Made by a program: the position numbers and the translations under genes. A stretch of 64,000 nucleotides of DNA from Margaritifera margaritifera (Eukaryota > Mollusca > Bivalvia > Unionida > Margaritiferidae): positions 1,020,001 to 1,084,000 of the forward strand of contig JAQPZY010001098.1 in assembly GCA_029931535.1 (NCBI GenBank). Reading direction: 5' to 3'. Shown piece by piece: positions 47,693 to 57,905 of this stretch. Positions within the stretch are counted from its first letter, which is position 1. Each line of letters opens with the position of its first letter. The notes beneath the pieces were generated by a model. That model was not told where the DNA came from. It ran no database searches and saw only the letters and a list, made by a program, of their open reading frames with translations.

Positions 47693-50600
47693 ATGCAGAT
47701 GCAGATGCAAAGAGAAGAAAGGGAAACGGAATTTAAATTAAGAGAATTAGAACTGGCAAACAGAGCACACTCCACTCCTTTAAACACAAGTCCAGGTTTT
47801 GATGTTACTAGATATATTAGGTTAGTACCCCCTTTTCAGGAAAAAGAAGTAGATAAATACTTTCTTCATTTCGAGAAAATAGCTGAAAACTTGAAATGGC
47901 CCAGAGAGCATTGGACTTTGTTATTACAAAGTGTACTTATTGGCAAAGCTCGTGAAGTCTACACTTCACTGTCAGTACAACAAAGCACTGATTATGATGT
48001 GGTTAAGGAGTACATCTTGAAAGCTTATGAGTTGGTACCAGAGGCATATCGACAAAGGTTTAGGAATTGTAGAAAAGAAACTGGACAAACTCATGTCGAA
48101 TTTGCAAGGGATAAAGAACAACTATTTGATAGGTGGTGCTCAGCCAAGAAAGTTGATCAAGCTTATGATAACCTCCGACAACTCGTATTAATTGAAGAGT
48201 TCAAGAGGTGTATCCATAGTGATGTTAAAACCTATCTTGACGAGCGGAATGTGGAAACTTTGGAAAATGCTGCTCGTATGGCTGATGATTATTCCTTGAC
48301 TCACAAAATTTCATTTGGCAATAAGTCGTCCTCTCAGCAGTTTTCTGGTAAAAAACCATTTCAATCTCATTCGAGTACTTCCAAATTTCACAACAGCACA
48401 ACTGTTAGGAATCAAACATCTGATAAGACTGATCAGAAATCCTTATCTCTTCCTACGTGCACTTATTGTAAAACGAAAGGGCACGTTATTTCTGATTGCT
48501 TCAAGTTGAAAAATAAGCAACAGAGTAAAGACAGAGCTTTTCCAAATGCTCTTATTTCTACGAGGTCAAGGTCACGGTCTTGTATTGAAAGCAATACATT
48601 TGTTGGGTCAAACAAACCCCAGTCTGATTCTATTTTAGAGGCTTATGAACCATTCATGTCAGAAGGTTCTATATCACTTATTGGTGATTCTGCCAAACCT
48701 ATCCCAATTAAAATATTAAGGGACACTGGAGCTTCTCAGAGTCTTTTATTATCAGGTACTTTGCCTTTGTCTGAGGAGTCTTCTTCAAGTGAAAGTGTTC
48801 TTGTTCAGGGAGTAGAGTGCGGCTTTGTAAATGTTCCTCTCCATTGTGTAAATTTGGCATCAGACTTAGTTTCTGGACCTGTGACTGTTGGGGCAGTGAC
48901 TTCTTTACCCATAGAGGGTGTTCATTTATTACTAGGCAATGACCTAGCTGGAGATAAGGTTGTGGTTAATCCACTTGTAACTGACAAGCCTTGTTTGGAT
49001 CAGAAAGTTGATCCTGTCGAAACTGAAATCCCTGATTTGTACCCTGCTTGTGCAGTTACTAGAGCTATGGCAAAAAGAGCTCTTGAGAGTGATGTTGATC
49101 AGGATATTATTCCTTTAGCTGACACATGTATTGGTCAGTCTTTTGATGAGGTCACTTTTTCCTCAGGTATTGATCAATCAAATGGTATTGATCACAGTGA
49201 TCCTCTTTTGGCAACTCATTCTCTTTGTACTAATCAGGATGACAAACGACAATCCCTTGTCGTTGAACAGGAGCAAGATCCCGAGATATCTTGTTTGTTT
49301 CAGAGGGCTATTAGTGAAACTGAAGCCACACAAGTACCAGTGTGTTACTTTGTGAAAAATGGGGTCCTTATGAGGAAATGGAGACCACCTGATGTACCCG
49401 CTGGTGACGAGTGGTCAGTGAGCTATCAAATTGTTGTTCCTAAGTCATATCGACAGGAAATTCTTAATTTAGCCCATGAAACTCCTTTGGCTGGTCATTT
49501 AGGAGTCCGTAAGACTTATCACAAGATCTTGAATCATTTTTATTGGCCGAAACGCAAAAGTGATGTTTCTAAATACTGCAGATCTTGTCACACTTGTCAA
49601 ATGGTAGGAAAACCCAATCAGAAGATACCTAAGGCTCATCTGCAACCTATTCCTGCATTTGATGAACCATTTAGTAGAATAATGGTAGACTGTGTTGGTC
49701 CTTTACCTAAAACCAAGTCAGGCAACCAATACTTGTTGACCATCATGTGTACATCTACAAGATTTCCAGAAGCAATTCCTCTGAGAAATATAAAAACTAA
49801 AACTATTGTGAAAGCTTTGGTGAAGTTTTTTACACTTGTTGGCCTTCCCAAATCTGTCCAGTCGGATCAAGGGTCAAATTTTATGTCTGGAATTTTCCAA
49901 CAAGTTATGGATGAATTAGGCATCCAACAGTTTAAATCTTCTGCCTATCACCCTGAAAGTCAAGGTGCTTTGGAAAGATTTCATCAAACTTTGAAGAATA
50001 TGATTCGATCATATTGCTTTATTACAGAAAAGGATTGGGATGAGGGTGTTCATTTGTTGTTGTTTGCTGTTAGGGAATCAGTTCAAGAGTCGTTGGGTTT
50101 TAGTCCCTTTGAACTAGTTTTTGGTCATACTGTCCGTGGACCATTGAAATTATTGAAAGAGAAACTTCTTTCAAATGAAGATTCGAAGATTAATCTTCTT
50201 GATTATGTCTCTGATTTCAAATACAAGTTGTCAAAGGCCTGTGAAGTAGCAAGAACTAATCTTCACACTACTCAGTCAAAAATGAAATTAAGGTATGACA
50301 GAAATTCACAGGAAAGGAGTTTTAAACCTGGTGACAAAGTTCTGGCTCTCTTTCCCATACCTCAGAATCCTCTTCAGGCTAAATTTTATGGTCCTTATAC
50401 CGTTGAAAAGAAAGTAAATGACTTAAATTATATCATTAACACTCCTGGGAGACGGAAACAGAAACAACTTTGTCATATAAATATGTTAAAGGAATATTTT
50501 GACAGAGATAGCTCAGCTAATTATTCAGTTAATTTAGTTGTACCTGTCCCACACAGTGAAGATATCAACGATGGAGTACAATCAGACTATAGTGACTCTG

Positions 50601-51397
50601 GTATAACCAATCTTCGGAATTCAGAAATATTGAACAACCTAGACCAGAAACTTTCACATCTACAACAACAGGAAAGAAATGAACTAAAACAGCTATTACA
50701 TGAATATGAGCACTTGTTTCCTGATGTTCCAACACGAACAAGTAAAATTTATCATGACGTTGACATTGTAGATTCTGCGCCTGTGAAACAGCATCCTTAT
50801 AGGATGAATCCTCTCAAACAGAACTATCTGAAGAAAGAAATTCAGTATTTACTGGAGAATGATTTCATAGAACCAAGTAAAAGTAACTGGAGTTCACCAT
50901 GTATTCTTGTTCCCAAGCCAGATAATACATTCCGTATGTGTACTGACTATAGAAAAGTCAACAGTGTGACCAAAACTGATTCATTTCCAATCCCAAGAAT
51001 GGACGATTGCATTGATAAAATTGGAAATGCGGAATATGTCACCAAGTTTGACCTTTTAAAAGGATTCTGGCAAATTCCATTAACGGAAAGGGCAAAAGAA
51101 ATTTCAGCATTTGTAACTCCAGATGGACTTTATCAATATAAAGTCATGCCGTTTGGAATGAAAAATTCACCTGCAACGTTTCAACGTCTGATGAACATGA
51201 TAACATTTGGTCTTGATAATTGTGACGCTTATATCGATGACGTCATTATCTACAATAACACCTGGGAAGATCATTTGGAAACCATTCGAAAATTCTTCGA
51301 TCGACTCAGTGATGCGAATCTGACAATTAATTTGAGCAAAAGTGAGTTTTGCCATGCTTGTGTCACATTTTTATTACATATTGTGGGACAAGGTTAA
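47693..51397 (+). CDS. Gag-protease-integrase-RT polyprotein
   Basis: 1234 codons. In order: the gag body; a CCHC zinc knuckle C256-X2-C259-X4-H264-X4-C269; an aspartic protease with DTGA at 344-347; an integrase with zinc motif H595-X6-H602-X29-C632-X2-C635 and catalytic D666-X58-D725-X35-E761 (a clean DD35E); a linker; then RT with D1120 (DLLKGFWQIPL) and YIDD at 1180-1183. The listed ATG at 47693 is only the first in this frame; the true start is probably 47302. The TAA at 51395-51397 cuts it before RNase H: the same frame is open to 52033, and CAA to TAA by one C-to-T change is the simplest reading. No chromodomain or envelope gene is seen. Confidence 0.95.
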   Translation: MQMQMQREERETEFKLRELELANRAHSTPLNTSPGFDVTRYIRLVPPFQEKEVDKYFLHFEKIAENLKWPREHWTLLLQSVLIGKAREVYTSLSVQQSTDYDVVKEYILKAYELVPEAYRQRFRNCRKETGQTHVEFARDKEQLFDRWCSAKKVDQAYDNLRQLVLIEEFKRCIHSDVKTYLDERNVETLENAARMADDYSLTHKISFGNKSSSQQFSGKKPFQSHSSTSKFHNSTTVRNQTSDKTDQKSLSLPTCTYCKTKGHVISDCFKLKNKQQSKDRAFPNALISTRSRSRSCIESNTFVGSNKPQSDSILEAYEPFMSEGSISLIGDSAKPIPIKILRDTGASQSLLLSGTLPLSEESSSSESVLVQGVECGFVNVPLHCVNLASDLVSGPVTVGAVTSLPIEGVHLLLGNDLAGDKVVVNPLVTDKPCLDQKVDPVETEIPDLYPACAVTRAMAKRALESDVDQDIIPLADTCIGQSFDEVTFSSGIDQSNGIDHSDPLLATHSLCTNQDDKRQSLVVEQEQDPEISCLFQRAISETEATQVPVCYFVKNGVLMRKWRPPDVPAGDEWSVSYQIVVPKSYRQEILNLAHETPLAGHLGVRKTYHKILNHFYWPKRKSDVSKYCRSCHTCQMVGKPNQKIPKAHLQPIPAFDEPFSRIMVDCVGPLPKTKSGNQYLLTIMCTSTRFPEAIPLRNIKTKTIVKALVKFFTLVGLPKSVQSDQGSNFMSGIFQQVMDELGIQQFKSSAYHPESQGALERFHQTLKNMIRSYCFITEKDWDEGVHLLLFAVRESVQESLGFSPFELVFGHTVRGPLKLLKEKLLSNEDSKINLLDYVSDFKYKLSKACEVARTNLHTTQSKMKLRYDRNSQERSFKPGDKVLALFPIPQNPLQAKFYGPYTVEKKVNDLNYIINTPGRRKQKQLCHINMLKEYFDRDSSANYSVNLVVPVPHSEDINDGVQSDYSDSGITNLRNSEILNNLDQKLSHLQQQERNELKQLLHEYEHLFPDVPTRTSKIYHDVDIVDSAPVKQHPYRMNPLKQNYLKKEIQYLLENDFIEPSKSNWSSPCILVPKPDNTFRMCTDYRKVNSVTKTDSFPIPRMDDCIDKIGNAEYVTKFDLLKGFWQIPLTERAKEISAFVTPDGLYQYKVMPFGMKNSPATFQRLMNMITFGLDNCDAYIDDVIIYNNTWEDHLETIRKFFDRLSDANLTINLSKSEFCHACVTFLLHIVGQG

Positions 51398-52033
51398 GTT
51401 AAACCTATAGAAGCTAAGGTCAAAGCTATCTCTGAATTTCAAGTTCCAATTTGTAAAAAGCAACTGATGCGATTTCTAGGTATGGCTGGATATTATCGGA
51501 AATTTTGTTCCAATTTTTTCAAAATTGCTGAACCTTTGACAAGTTTATTGAGTAAGAAAACCAAATTTCATTGGTCTGACAAGTGTCAGGAATCTTTTGA
51601 CAAGTTAAAAGCCATGCTTAAGAATGCACCAGTTCTTTCTGCACCAAATTTCAGCCAATCATTTAAATTATCTGTTGATGCAAGTGATGTAGGGGTTGGT
51701 GGAGTATTGATTCAGGAAGACAAAAGTGGTGTGGATCACCCTGTGTGTTATTTTTCTAAAAAACTAAATAAGCACCAGAAAAATTATTTCACAATTGAGA
51801 AGGAATGTTTGGCTTTGATATTGGCTTTACAGCATTTTGAAGTGTATGTTACCTCAGCTCTTTCTCCAATTATTGTGTACAGTGATCACAATCCCCTTAC
51901 TTTCATCAACAAAATGAAAGATAAAAATCGGAGATTGTTGAGATGGAGTTTGATATTGCAGGAATATAACATTGACATCAAACACATCAGGGGAAAAGAC
52001 AATGTGATTGCAGATGCACTCTCACGTGCCTAG
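51398..52033 (+). pseudogene. RNase H segment, cut off by the nonsense codon
   Basis: In the same frame as the polyprotein. It begins with the RT connection (MRFLGMAGYYRKFCSNFFK from 51467), then a Ty3/Gypsy RNase H with the first catalytic aspartate in LSVDASDVGVGG (51677), the glutamate in FTIEKECLALILAL, YSDHNPL, and the conserved end KDNVIADALSRA just before TAG at 52031-52033. It would be made only by readthrough of the TAA at 51395. Confidence 0.93.
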
Positions 52034-52160
52034 AAATGTAATATTGCTTGATGTAATTAAGTCCAGTATCATAAAACATGTTCTTATGTAATTTTGGTTA
52101 TTATAGTATAAGATGTATATTCAAAAGAAAGCTTTATTATATAAATCTTTCTTTTTCTTT

Positions 52161-52171
52161 ATGAGGGGAGG
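52161..52171 (+). other. Polypurine tract
   Basis: atgaggggagg directly abuts the 3' LTR. The old copy has gaggggtgg at the same place. It would prime plus-strand DNA synthesis. Confidence 0.85.
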
Positions 52172-52923
52172 TGTTATGTATGATGTTTATATAATATTAT
52201 AAATATTTTAGGAAATTATAAATGTTTCTTCACTTTAATATTTGCTTAAATCTTTATGTTTATCAGGAAAAACATGTTTAACTAGTGTCCTTGAATTAGG
52301 TTGTTTTGATCAATATGTTTTCTCAATTTGAAGGTCAAGGTTGAATTTTGTTTACAAGTAAAATTCCATTAAGATGACACATGTTCTAGAACATTCTGTC
52401 ATGTGACCAATCTTTATATATGCCATGTTTGGTGGACATTTATTTAGTTTTTGACATTACCATCAGTCTTGTAAAGAGCTATTACAGTTGTGAAAATTCA
52501 TTACAAATTCTAAGAGAGGAATTATTTTAAATATTCATTGGATTATAACAGTGCTCATAAACTTTTGGATTTTGGATTTTTAATTGATGATTTTGGAATT
52601 TATGTGAACTTATTCAGAGATTTTGGAATACTTCATTTTGACATCAGCACATCAAGATTTCTAGTACATTAGGACTTTGGAGACCATTAGCACATCATAA
52701 CATTCAAGGACACAGCCGTGAATTCGGAACATTCTATATTTAGGACTTGTGATTAGAACAATCATTCTTATTGGATTATTAGGATTTCAAAACACATTAC
52801 TGTAAGTGACTTTTTGATTTTTCATTTTAATTATCTAGTAATAAATTGCTTGTTGATTTTTACTTGATTTGTTGGTTTCACTTTCTTTCTGTTACATTTT
52901 TCTTAGACCATAGAGTCGTAACA
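52172..52923 (+). repeat. 3' LTR
   Basis: 752 bp, collinear with 46387-47140. It differs at four substitutions and the 2-bp indel. Its own changes are a T in ttatttagtt and in acattagg. Confidence 0.97.
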
Positions 52924-53134
52924 CTTAAAAATATATAACAAAAAGAAAATCTACGTTGTTTTTTTTTTTTAGTAGATATAAGGAAATATTTCACTCGTGA
53001 AGTGGAAACATTTTGTATTGTCACTCGTGACCTCGCCACTCGTGAAAATACAATGTTTCCCATTTCACTAGTGAAATATTTCCTTATATCTACTCGAGAA
53101 AAAAAAAATATAAAAAAAAGTACGTAGATAACCT
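52924..53134 (+). repeat. Repeat R2, right part, with long hairpin
   Basis: It resumes R at ctta and runs to ctctatata before the LINE remnant. The region 52951-53127 is a hairpin: agtagatataaggaaatatttcact (from 52971) is mirrored by agtgaaatatttccttatatctact (to 53094), with outer ctacgt/acgtag. In R1 the left arm is missing, leaving only one half at 38801-38872. Confidence 0.82.
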
Positions 53135-53520
53135 CTATATAATACTCATGGTAATCTCTACTATAATACGAGATACAATGACTTGAATTATTCTAAACCA
53201 AGGACTCAGGCAAACATAGATAGCTTTTTCCGTCTACGAGTGAACTATGGAACAATTTGCGATATTGATTGAAAAGATATCTCTCCAAACAGATTTGATT
53301 CAACCAAATAAAATACACGTGTATGGAGATAAGAAACTTCCATTTTCTATTGCCAATTTCTCAGTTTGCTTAATTTAAAAAGCAACTTAAATTATGAATT
53401 GTTTTGTGATGATCTATTAAACTTCTGTAGACGCTTTTGTGATGATCCGGCTGAAAGTGTTGTCCACTTCTTCTTTGAATGTCCTAATTATACGAAATAA
53501 GGATGATAATGTCTTCACAA
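53135..53520 (+). pseudogene. LINE RT C-terminal fragment, second part (D1)
   Basis: It continues the LINE after the R2 insertion: an NDLNYSKPRTQANIDSFF-like block near 53180 and a cysteine/histidine-rich end (SVVHFFFECPNYTK at about 53458-53500), typical of the C-terminus of several LINE clades. Stops are frequent. Confidence 0.72.
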
Positions 53521-53992
53521 TTAAAGGGGGTAGGGGCTAAATCTTGAAGAATTGGTGTGCAGTAATAGGTAATAAGAGATTAAGTGACTTGCAAAACAAT
53601 TACATATGCAAATCTGTCCATATATTTATTTCTGATTTAGGTCGCTTTACGTAGTACATATATTTTTCAGAATTTTTGTGGAAATAATTAATGCCTATAA
53701 AACATTACTTGGACAACTGATAATTAGAATAATATCTACAAAATGTATGATATAATGCCGGGTATTTTTTTTTGTCTCTCTCTCTCCCATTATTGATGCT
53801 AATCATTATCAGTTAAAAGATATTCTGTTCCTATGTTCATTTTGCAAAACAAAACTAACTTATATCCACCTAGCTTATGGTCATGTCACATGAGTCATCT
53901 ATATGTCTTTTAGCCTGCTGTCAGATCCTTTTGACACATATATCGATCCGCAGAACATCTGCATTTGATGTATTTTATCCCCCCCACACCGC

Positions 53993-53993
<1 letters not shown>

Positions 53994-54050
<57 letters not shown>
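53994..54050. repeat. (TTA)n microsatellite
   Basis: About 57 bp of TTA/ATT. The tyrosine- and asparagine-run ORFs over it are artefacts. Confidence 0.96.
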
Positions 54051-55815
54051 GATTACCAGTAGACATTATGGGGCAGAATGGCACAATGAAATGTAAAACA
54101 TCGCTGTTTTCGCCAACTTTCATTCACAGTCCAAATATGACTTTATTAGTTTAAAGATAAAATATTTAATACATATGAAGTTTTGACGTTAATAAAACTA
54201 CTACCTTATCTATTTATGACATTCAATTAGTAAATGTTTGCAAATTGTGGGTGGGACAATTATACCTGAGCAAACAACCATGGCATTCCATAATCTACGT
54301 GGTATTAGCCAGTAACATGTTGCTTATATATGAGTCAATATTTTCTTATGATAACAAGTGCCCACGGTAAGATATTATTGACTACAAGCGGCATAGCCCC
54401 ACTTTCATTAAATACAATGTATGTCAAATTTGAATACGTACTGAAATAGATTTTTTACAGTACATTTTTAGAGAAACCGAAAGAAACAACGCATTAAATC
54501 AACGTTTTACACAGGCTTGTTTTATGCACCGTAGAGTTCAATTCTTTTGCTTGAGGTTTCAATAAGGAATGTGCTAATGAATAAAATGCATGTTCAGATT
54601 GAGATATTTATTGAAATTGATCCAGAATCACCAGTTTTAGACGCATAACGATTTTCGTGATGTTTCTCATTTTGCTAATATCTTGGAACCACATAACTTT
54701 ATTTTAAGAATTTTTATATTTGGCAATTGAAGATATGATATCCAGATAATGAAAATTATACATCTAGGGCCTGTGTTGGATAAATGTAAAGTTTGTCCAA
54801 CTTCAGGATTATATATAGGGAAAGTTTAACATTCTCAACAAAAGCAGAAGAATTCTGCATGTTCAAAAAATACACCTTTTTGCAGCAGAATAAATGGGTT
54901 ATTCTTAATTTGTATCCGATCGATATCTGTTTTCCCTTATAATTTTCATCAATACGACAAAGAAATAGGATGACATTGAAAGAGATCCTAACACATCCGA
55001 AAATGTAAACGCTTTCTGATTGGTCGAACGTAATAATTTGGAATAGTAAAATCTACAATATACTGTTGCAAATTTGACGTCATTATAACGTCTGGTCTCT
55101 ATCTACTACTTTGTACCACGTCGAATTACAATTTACAAAAATTACGACAGTGTGTAAGAATGGGGATGCCAATATCGTTTTAATGCGACTTTACTGTCGC
55201 AAATATCCATTTTACCAGCTCCGATGACGCGTTGCCGGTAAAACTCAATTTGCGATATTAAAATTATCATTAACGTCCTCAAATCCTTAAACACAACTGC
55301 TATCTTCTAATTTCAATAAATACATGCAAAATACATATTACTGAGTGACGTCTTAGCTTGGACAGGTGTAAGTCTATGTAGGAATTTCGTTCTAGGATTG
55401 ATGGTAAAAAATGTAAATTTTATTAGCATTTAATCAACGTAAGCAAAACTCAAGGGGAGAATTCCTAAAAATATCCGAGTGATGTTCCATTATTTTCCCC
55501 GTGTAATACATCCAAAGTAGAGTCTGTACAGTTGCTTCTAATGCAAAATCAGTTATGTACAAGAAAACAACATGATCATATACTTGCATTATATCGTTTG
55601 CATTAAAATTAAGAAAAAAATAAATTCATATAAACGCCTTGAATTGATCGATCAGTCGAATAGTAAGAGGGGAAAGCAGATAAGTGAAAGATTTTAAAAA
55701 AGCTGTTAACAGTTTACGTTCTATCAGATTGCTAAAGTATAATCTAGTTAGAGACTTGTTGTACTAAGGCTAAAAGTGACTTATAGAAAGTGTTCAAACT
55801 GAATCAGCAAAAATA

Positions 55816-56191
55816 ATTACAGGCCTTTGTCGAGACACACCTCTGATTGTTTTGGGTAACGCATTACAGGCCTTTGTCGAGACACACCTCTGATTGTTTT
55901 GTATAACGCATTACAGGCCTTTGTCGAGACACACCTCTGATTGTTTTGTATAAATCATTACAGGCCTTTGTCGAGACACACCTCTGATTGTTTTGTATAA
56001 ATCATCACAGGCCTTTGTCGAGACACACCTCTGATTGTTTTGTATAACGCATTACAGGCCTTTGTCGAGACACACCTCTGATTGTTTTGTATAAATCATT
56101 ACAGGCCTTTGTCGAGACACACCTAAGATTGTTTTGCATAAATCATTACAGGCCTTTGTCGAGACACACCTCTGATTGTTTTGTATAACGA
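55816..56191. repeat. 47-bp minisatellite, 8 units
   Basis: Units starting attacaggcctttgtcgaga recur exactly every 47 bp at 55816, 55863, 55910 and so on to 56145. They end alternately in ataacgc or ataaatc. It lies inside LINE coding sequence. Confidence 0.96.
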
Positions 56192-56367
56192 ACTAGGTTG
56201 GAAATCTCTGGCAAAATGTAAGCAAAATCATAAACTGTTCTTAGTGTACAAAAATTCTAAATAATGAATTATCTGAATACTTGCAGGAAGTGACAGCTGA
56301 TTATAATACCAATAGTAATCCATATAATACAAGATACAATTACTTGAATTATTCTATACCAAGGATT

Positions 56368-56370
<3 letters not shown>

Positions 56371-56444
<74 letters not shown>
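56371..56444. repeat. (TA)n microsatellite
   Basis: Pure TA inside the LINE remnant of D2. Confidence 0.96.
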
Positions 56445-56446
<2 letters not shown>

Positions 56447-56576
56447 CTTTCCATGTCTACGAGTAAAGTAAGCAACAAAAAGTCTTCAATTAAAGGACTT
56501 AAGGGAGTTAGACCTCTAAATGCGGTAATGTAGAACACTGAAATCTGAAATGTATTTCTTATTCAGGTTCCTTTAA

Positions 56577-56680
<104 letters not shown>

Positions 56681-56777
56681 TTATTATTACTAATCATTAT
56701 CAGTTAAAAACTATTATATTAATATGTTCTTTTCACAACCAAAAGTAGCTTATATCCAGCTAGTTTATGTCCCTGGT

Positions 56778-57000
56778 AATGTTAATCCTGTACCAAAAAG
56801 GCCAGGAACCAATGCCCCTACTAAACCAGCATATAACGTACCGATAAACCCATCTTGTTATTCTGATTTAATTGTACGCGTGAAAATTTATTAATTAAAG
56901 CCTCTTTGGTTAATTGGGGGTTTGTTAGCTTGCTTGTATACAAAATCATACTGCATTCTTTTTGCTACAAAGAATTTATAAAATTGCTGTTTATTCATAA
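56778..57000 (-). pseudogene. Small virus-like ORF remnant with glycine-rich hydrophobic segment
   Basis: Read on the minus strand, 56862-56778 gives GFIGTLYAGLVGALVPGLFG, a glycine/alanine-rich hydrophobic segment like those of small membrane-active minor capsid proteins. It is preceded by a basic stretch to about 57000 with stops. It follows the capsid-like remnant in the same direction. Assignment rests on context and composition only. Confidence 0.25.
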
Positions 57001-57231
57001 ATAATTCATCTGTACCATCTGTGTTTTGATACGTCAAAATGAAATATTGTGGTTAATGTTGAAAAATCAGCTATATTTATTGATTTTCTTGTGTATCTAT
57101 ACTGATATTTATTAATTGCTTCTTGTAACATCATATATGAACGGTTTACATTCAACTTATCAGAATTAAAAATACATTGTAAGGTCATCATGGGATATTG
57201 AACCAAATTTATTCTCACCAATATTTGCATT
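57000..57231 (-). pseudogene. Capsid-like gene remnant, C-terminal part
   Basis: A 74-codon frame (57230-57006), rich in Asn, Ser and aromatic residues (NRSYMMLQEAINKYQYRYTR). It looks like the continuation of the capsid-like remnant at 57906-58800, which is separated from it by the L2-like LINE. The two parts are not in the same frame, so sequence has been lost or shifted at the join. The family assignment is from general resemblance, not from a search. Confidence 0.35.
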
Positions 57232-57905
57232 GAATATATGTCTTTTAAGTTGCTCGGTTGCAGTTGCTGTGACTCTCCATGTTAGAGAGATCTAACTCAG
57301 TATCTACTCCAGAAACTTCGAAAAGTTCAAAACACAGCTGCTCGGATCATTCTTAGAGTACCACGAACAGAGCACACCTCTCCCTTGCTCTGTACCCTAC
57401 ACTGGCTACCCATTCGATCCAGAATCAAACACAAAATTTGTTCTCTGTGCTACGTTTCACTGACTGGCACCAGTCCAACATACCTATCTCACCTCACCCA
57501 TGTGTACACACCAGCAAGATACTTACGCTCCTCTTCCGACACCCGTATTCTCATCATTCCCAATACCAAAATGAAGTCATACGGACAACGTTCTTTTGCA
57601 TACCAGGGCCCAGCAACGTGGAACAAATTGCCAACTGAACTTAGACACAAAGACACGATGATCTCATTCAAAAGTGCTCTTAAACTCATCTATTTCGACT
57701 GCAAGAATAGACCTAAAGACTTAATGTTTTCTTACCTTAACTATTTTCAGCATGTTTTTGTTTCCTAATTTCATGGTGTTTGTTTTTCGTAATCATATCA
57801 TTATATATGTTTTTAGGTGTTATTTAATGTTGTAAAGCGCTTAGAGCTTCTAAAGATTAGGCGCTATACAAGTCCTCATTATTATTATTATTTTATTATT
57901 ATCTC
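57232..57905 (+). mobile_element. 5'-truncated L2/CR1-like LINE insertion
   Basis: It contains the last part of a LINE ORF and a 3' UTR with taaagcgcttagagc and aggcgctatacaagt, a hairpin arrangement widespread at the ends of L2-type LINEs and their SINEs. It ends in (ATT)n. The 9-bp sequence atttgcatt flanks it at 57223-57231 and 57906-57914 and is likely the target duplication. It is inserted in the opposite direction within the capsid-like pseudogene. Confidence 0.88.
57286..57768 (+). CDS. L2/CR1-like LINE RT C-terminal domain, partial
   Basis: An open frame from 57286 (preceded by a stop at 57283) to TAA at 57766-57768, 160 codons, with an internal ATG at 57385. It carries the conserved post-RT blocks KVQNTAARII, LLCTLHWLPIRSRIKHKIC, YTPARYLRSS and GPATWNKLPTELRH ending in SFKSALK. 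The whole RT catalytic domain and endonuclease are missing because of 5' truncation. The open frame over 160 codons suggests a younger insertion than the other LINE remnants. Not a host gene. Confidence 0.9.
   Translation, partial: RDLTQYLLQKLRKVQNTAARIILRVPRTEHTSPLLCTLHWLPIRSRIKHKICSLCYVSLTGTSPTYLSHLTHVYTPARYLRSSSDTRILIIPNTKMKSYGQRSFAYQGPATWNKLPTELRHKDTMISFKSALKLIYFDCKNRPKDLMFSYLNYFQHVFVS

Larger units (their letters stand above)
46387..52923 (+). mobile_element. Full-length Gypsy element, Gmr1-type order (gag-PR-IN-RT-RH)
   Basis: 6537 bp, bounded by LTRs of 754 and 752 bp with TG...CA ends. It is flanked by the 4-bp duplication CTTA (46383-46386 and 52924-52927), which occurs once in the empty homologous site of R1 (38773-38776). 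A tRNA-Pro-type primer site and a purine tract are in place. Integrase lies before RT, unlike standard Ty3/Gypsy elements. The LTRs differ by four substitutions and one 2-bp indel, so insertion is recent. One frameshift in gag and one nonsense codon before RNase H make this copy probably defective. Confidence 0.97.
43610..53880 (+). repeat. Segmental duplication D1 (with nested insertions)
   Basis: The parts 43610-45225 and 53135-53880 are collinear with D2 (54220-56780). Matching blocks include gagcaaacaaccatggcatt (43655/54273), aggctaaaagtgact (45018/55760), gtgttcaaactgaa (45042/55795) and taatcattatcagttaaaa (53801/56692). Between 45226 and 53134 D1 carries repeat R2 and, inside it, the Gypsy element; D2 has neither. 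D1 and D2 are in direct tandem order. Confidence 0.85.
55610..56480 (+). pseudogene. LINE RT C-terminal fragment (D2)
   Basis: The same LINE part as 44755-45225 plus 53135-53260. The section equivalent to 45060-45100 has been expanded into the 47-bp minisatellite. It carries the uninterrupted junction caggaagtgac...taataccaatagtaatcc (56283-56318) that is split by R2 in D1. Broken by stops. Confidence 0.72.

Noticed and set aside
53877..54123. Poly-tyrosine and poly-asparagine ORFs
   Set aside because: Translations of the (TTA)n microsatellite.
57385..57768. A 127-codon ORF that could be taken for a host gene
   Set aside because: Conserved blocks identify it as the C-terminal end of an L2/CR1-like LINE, and it is followed by that LINE's typical 3' UTR.
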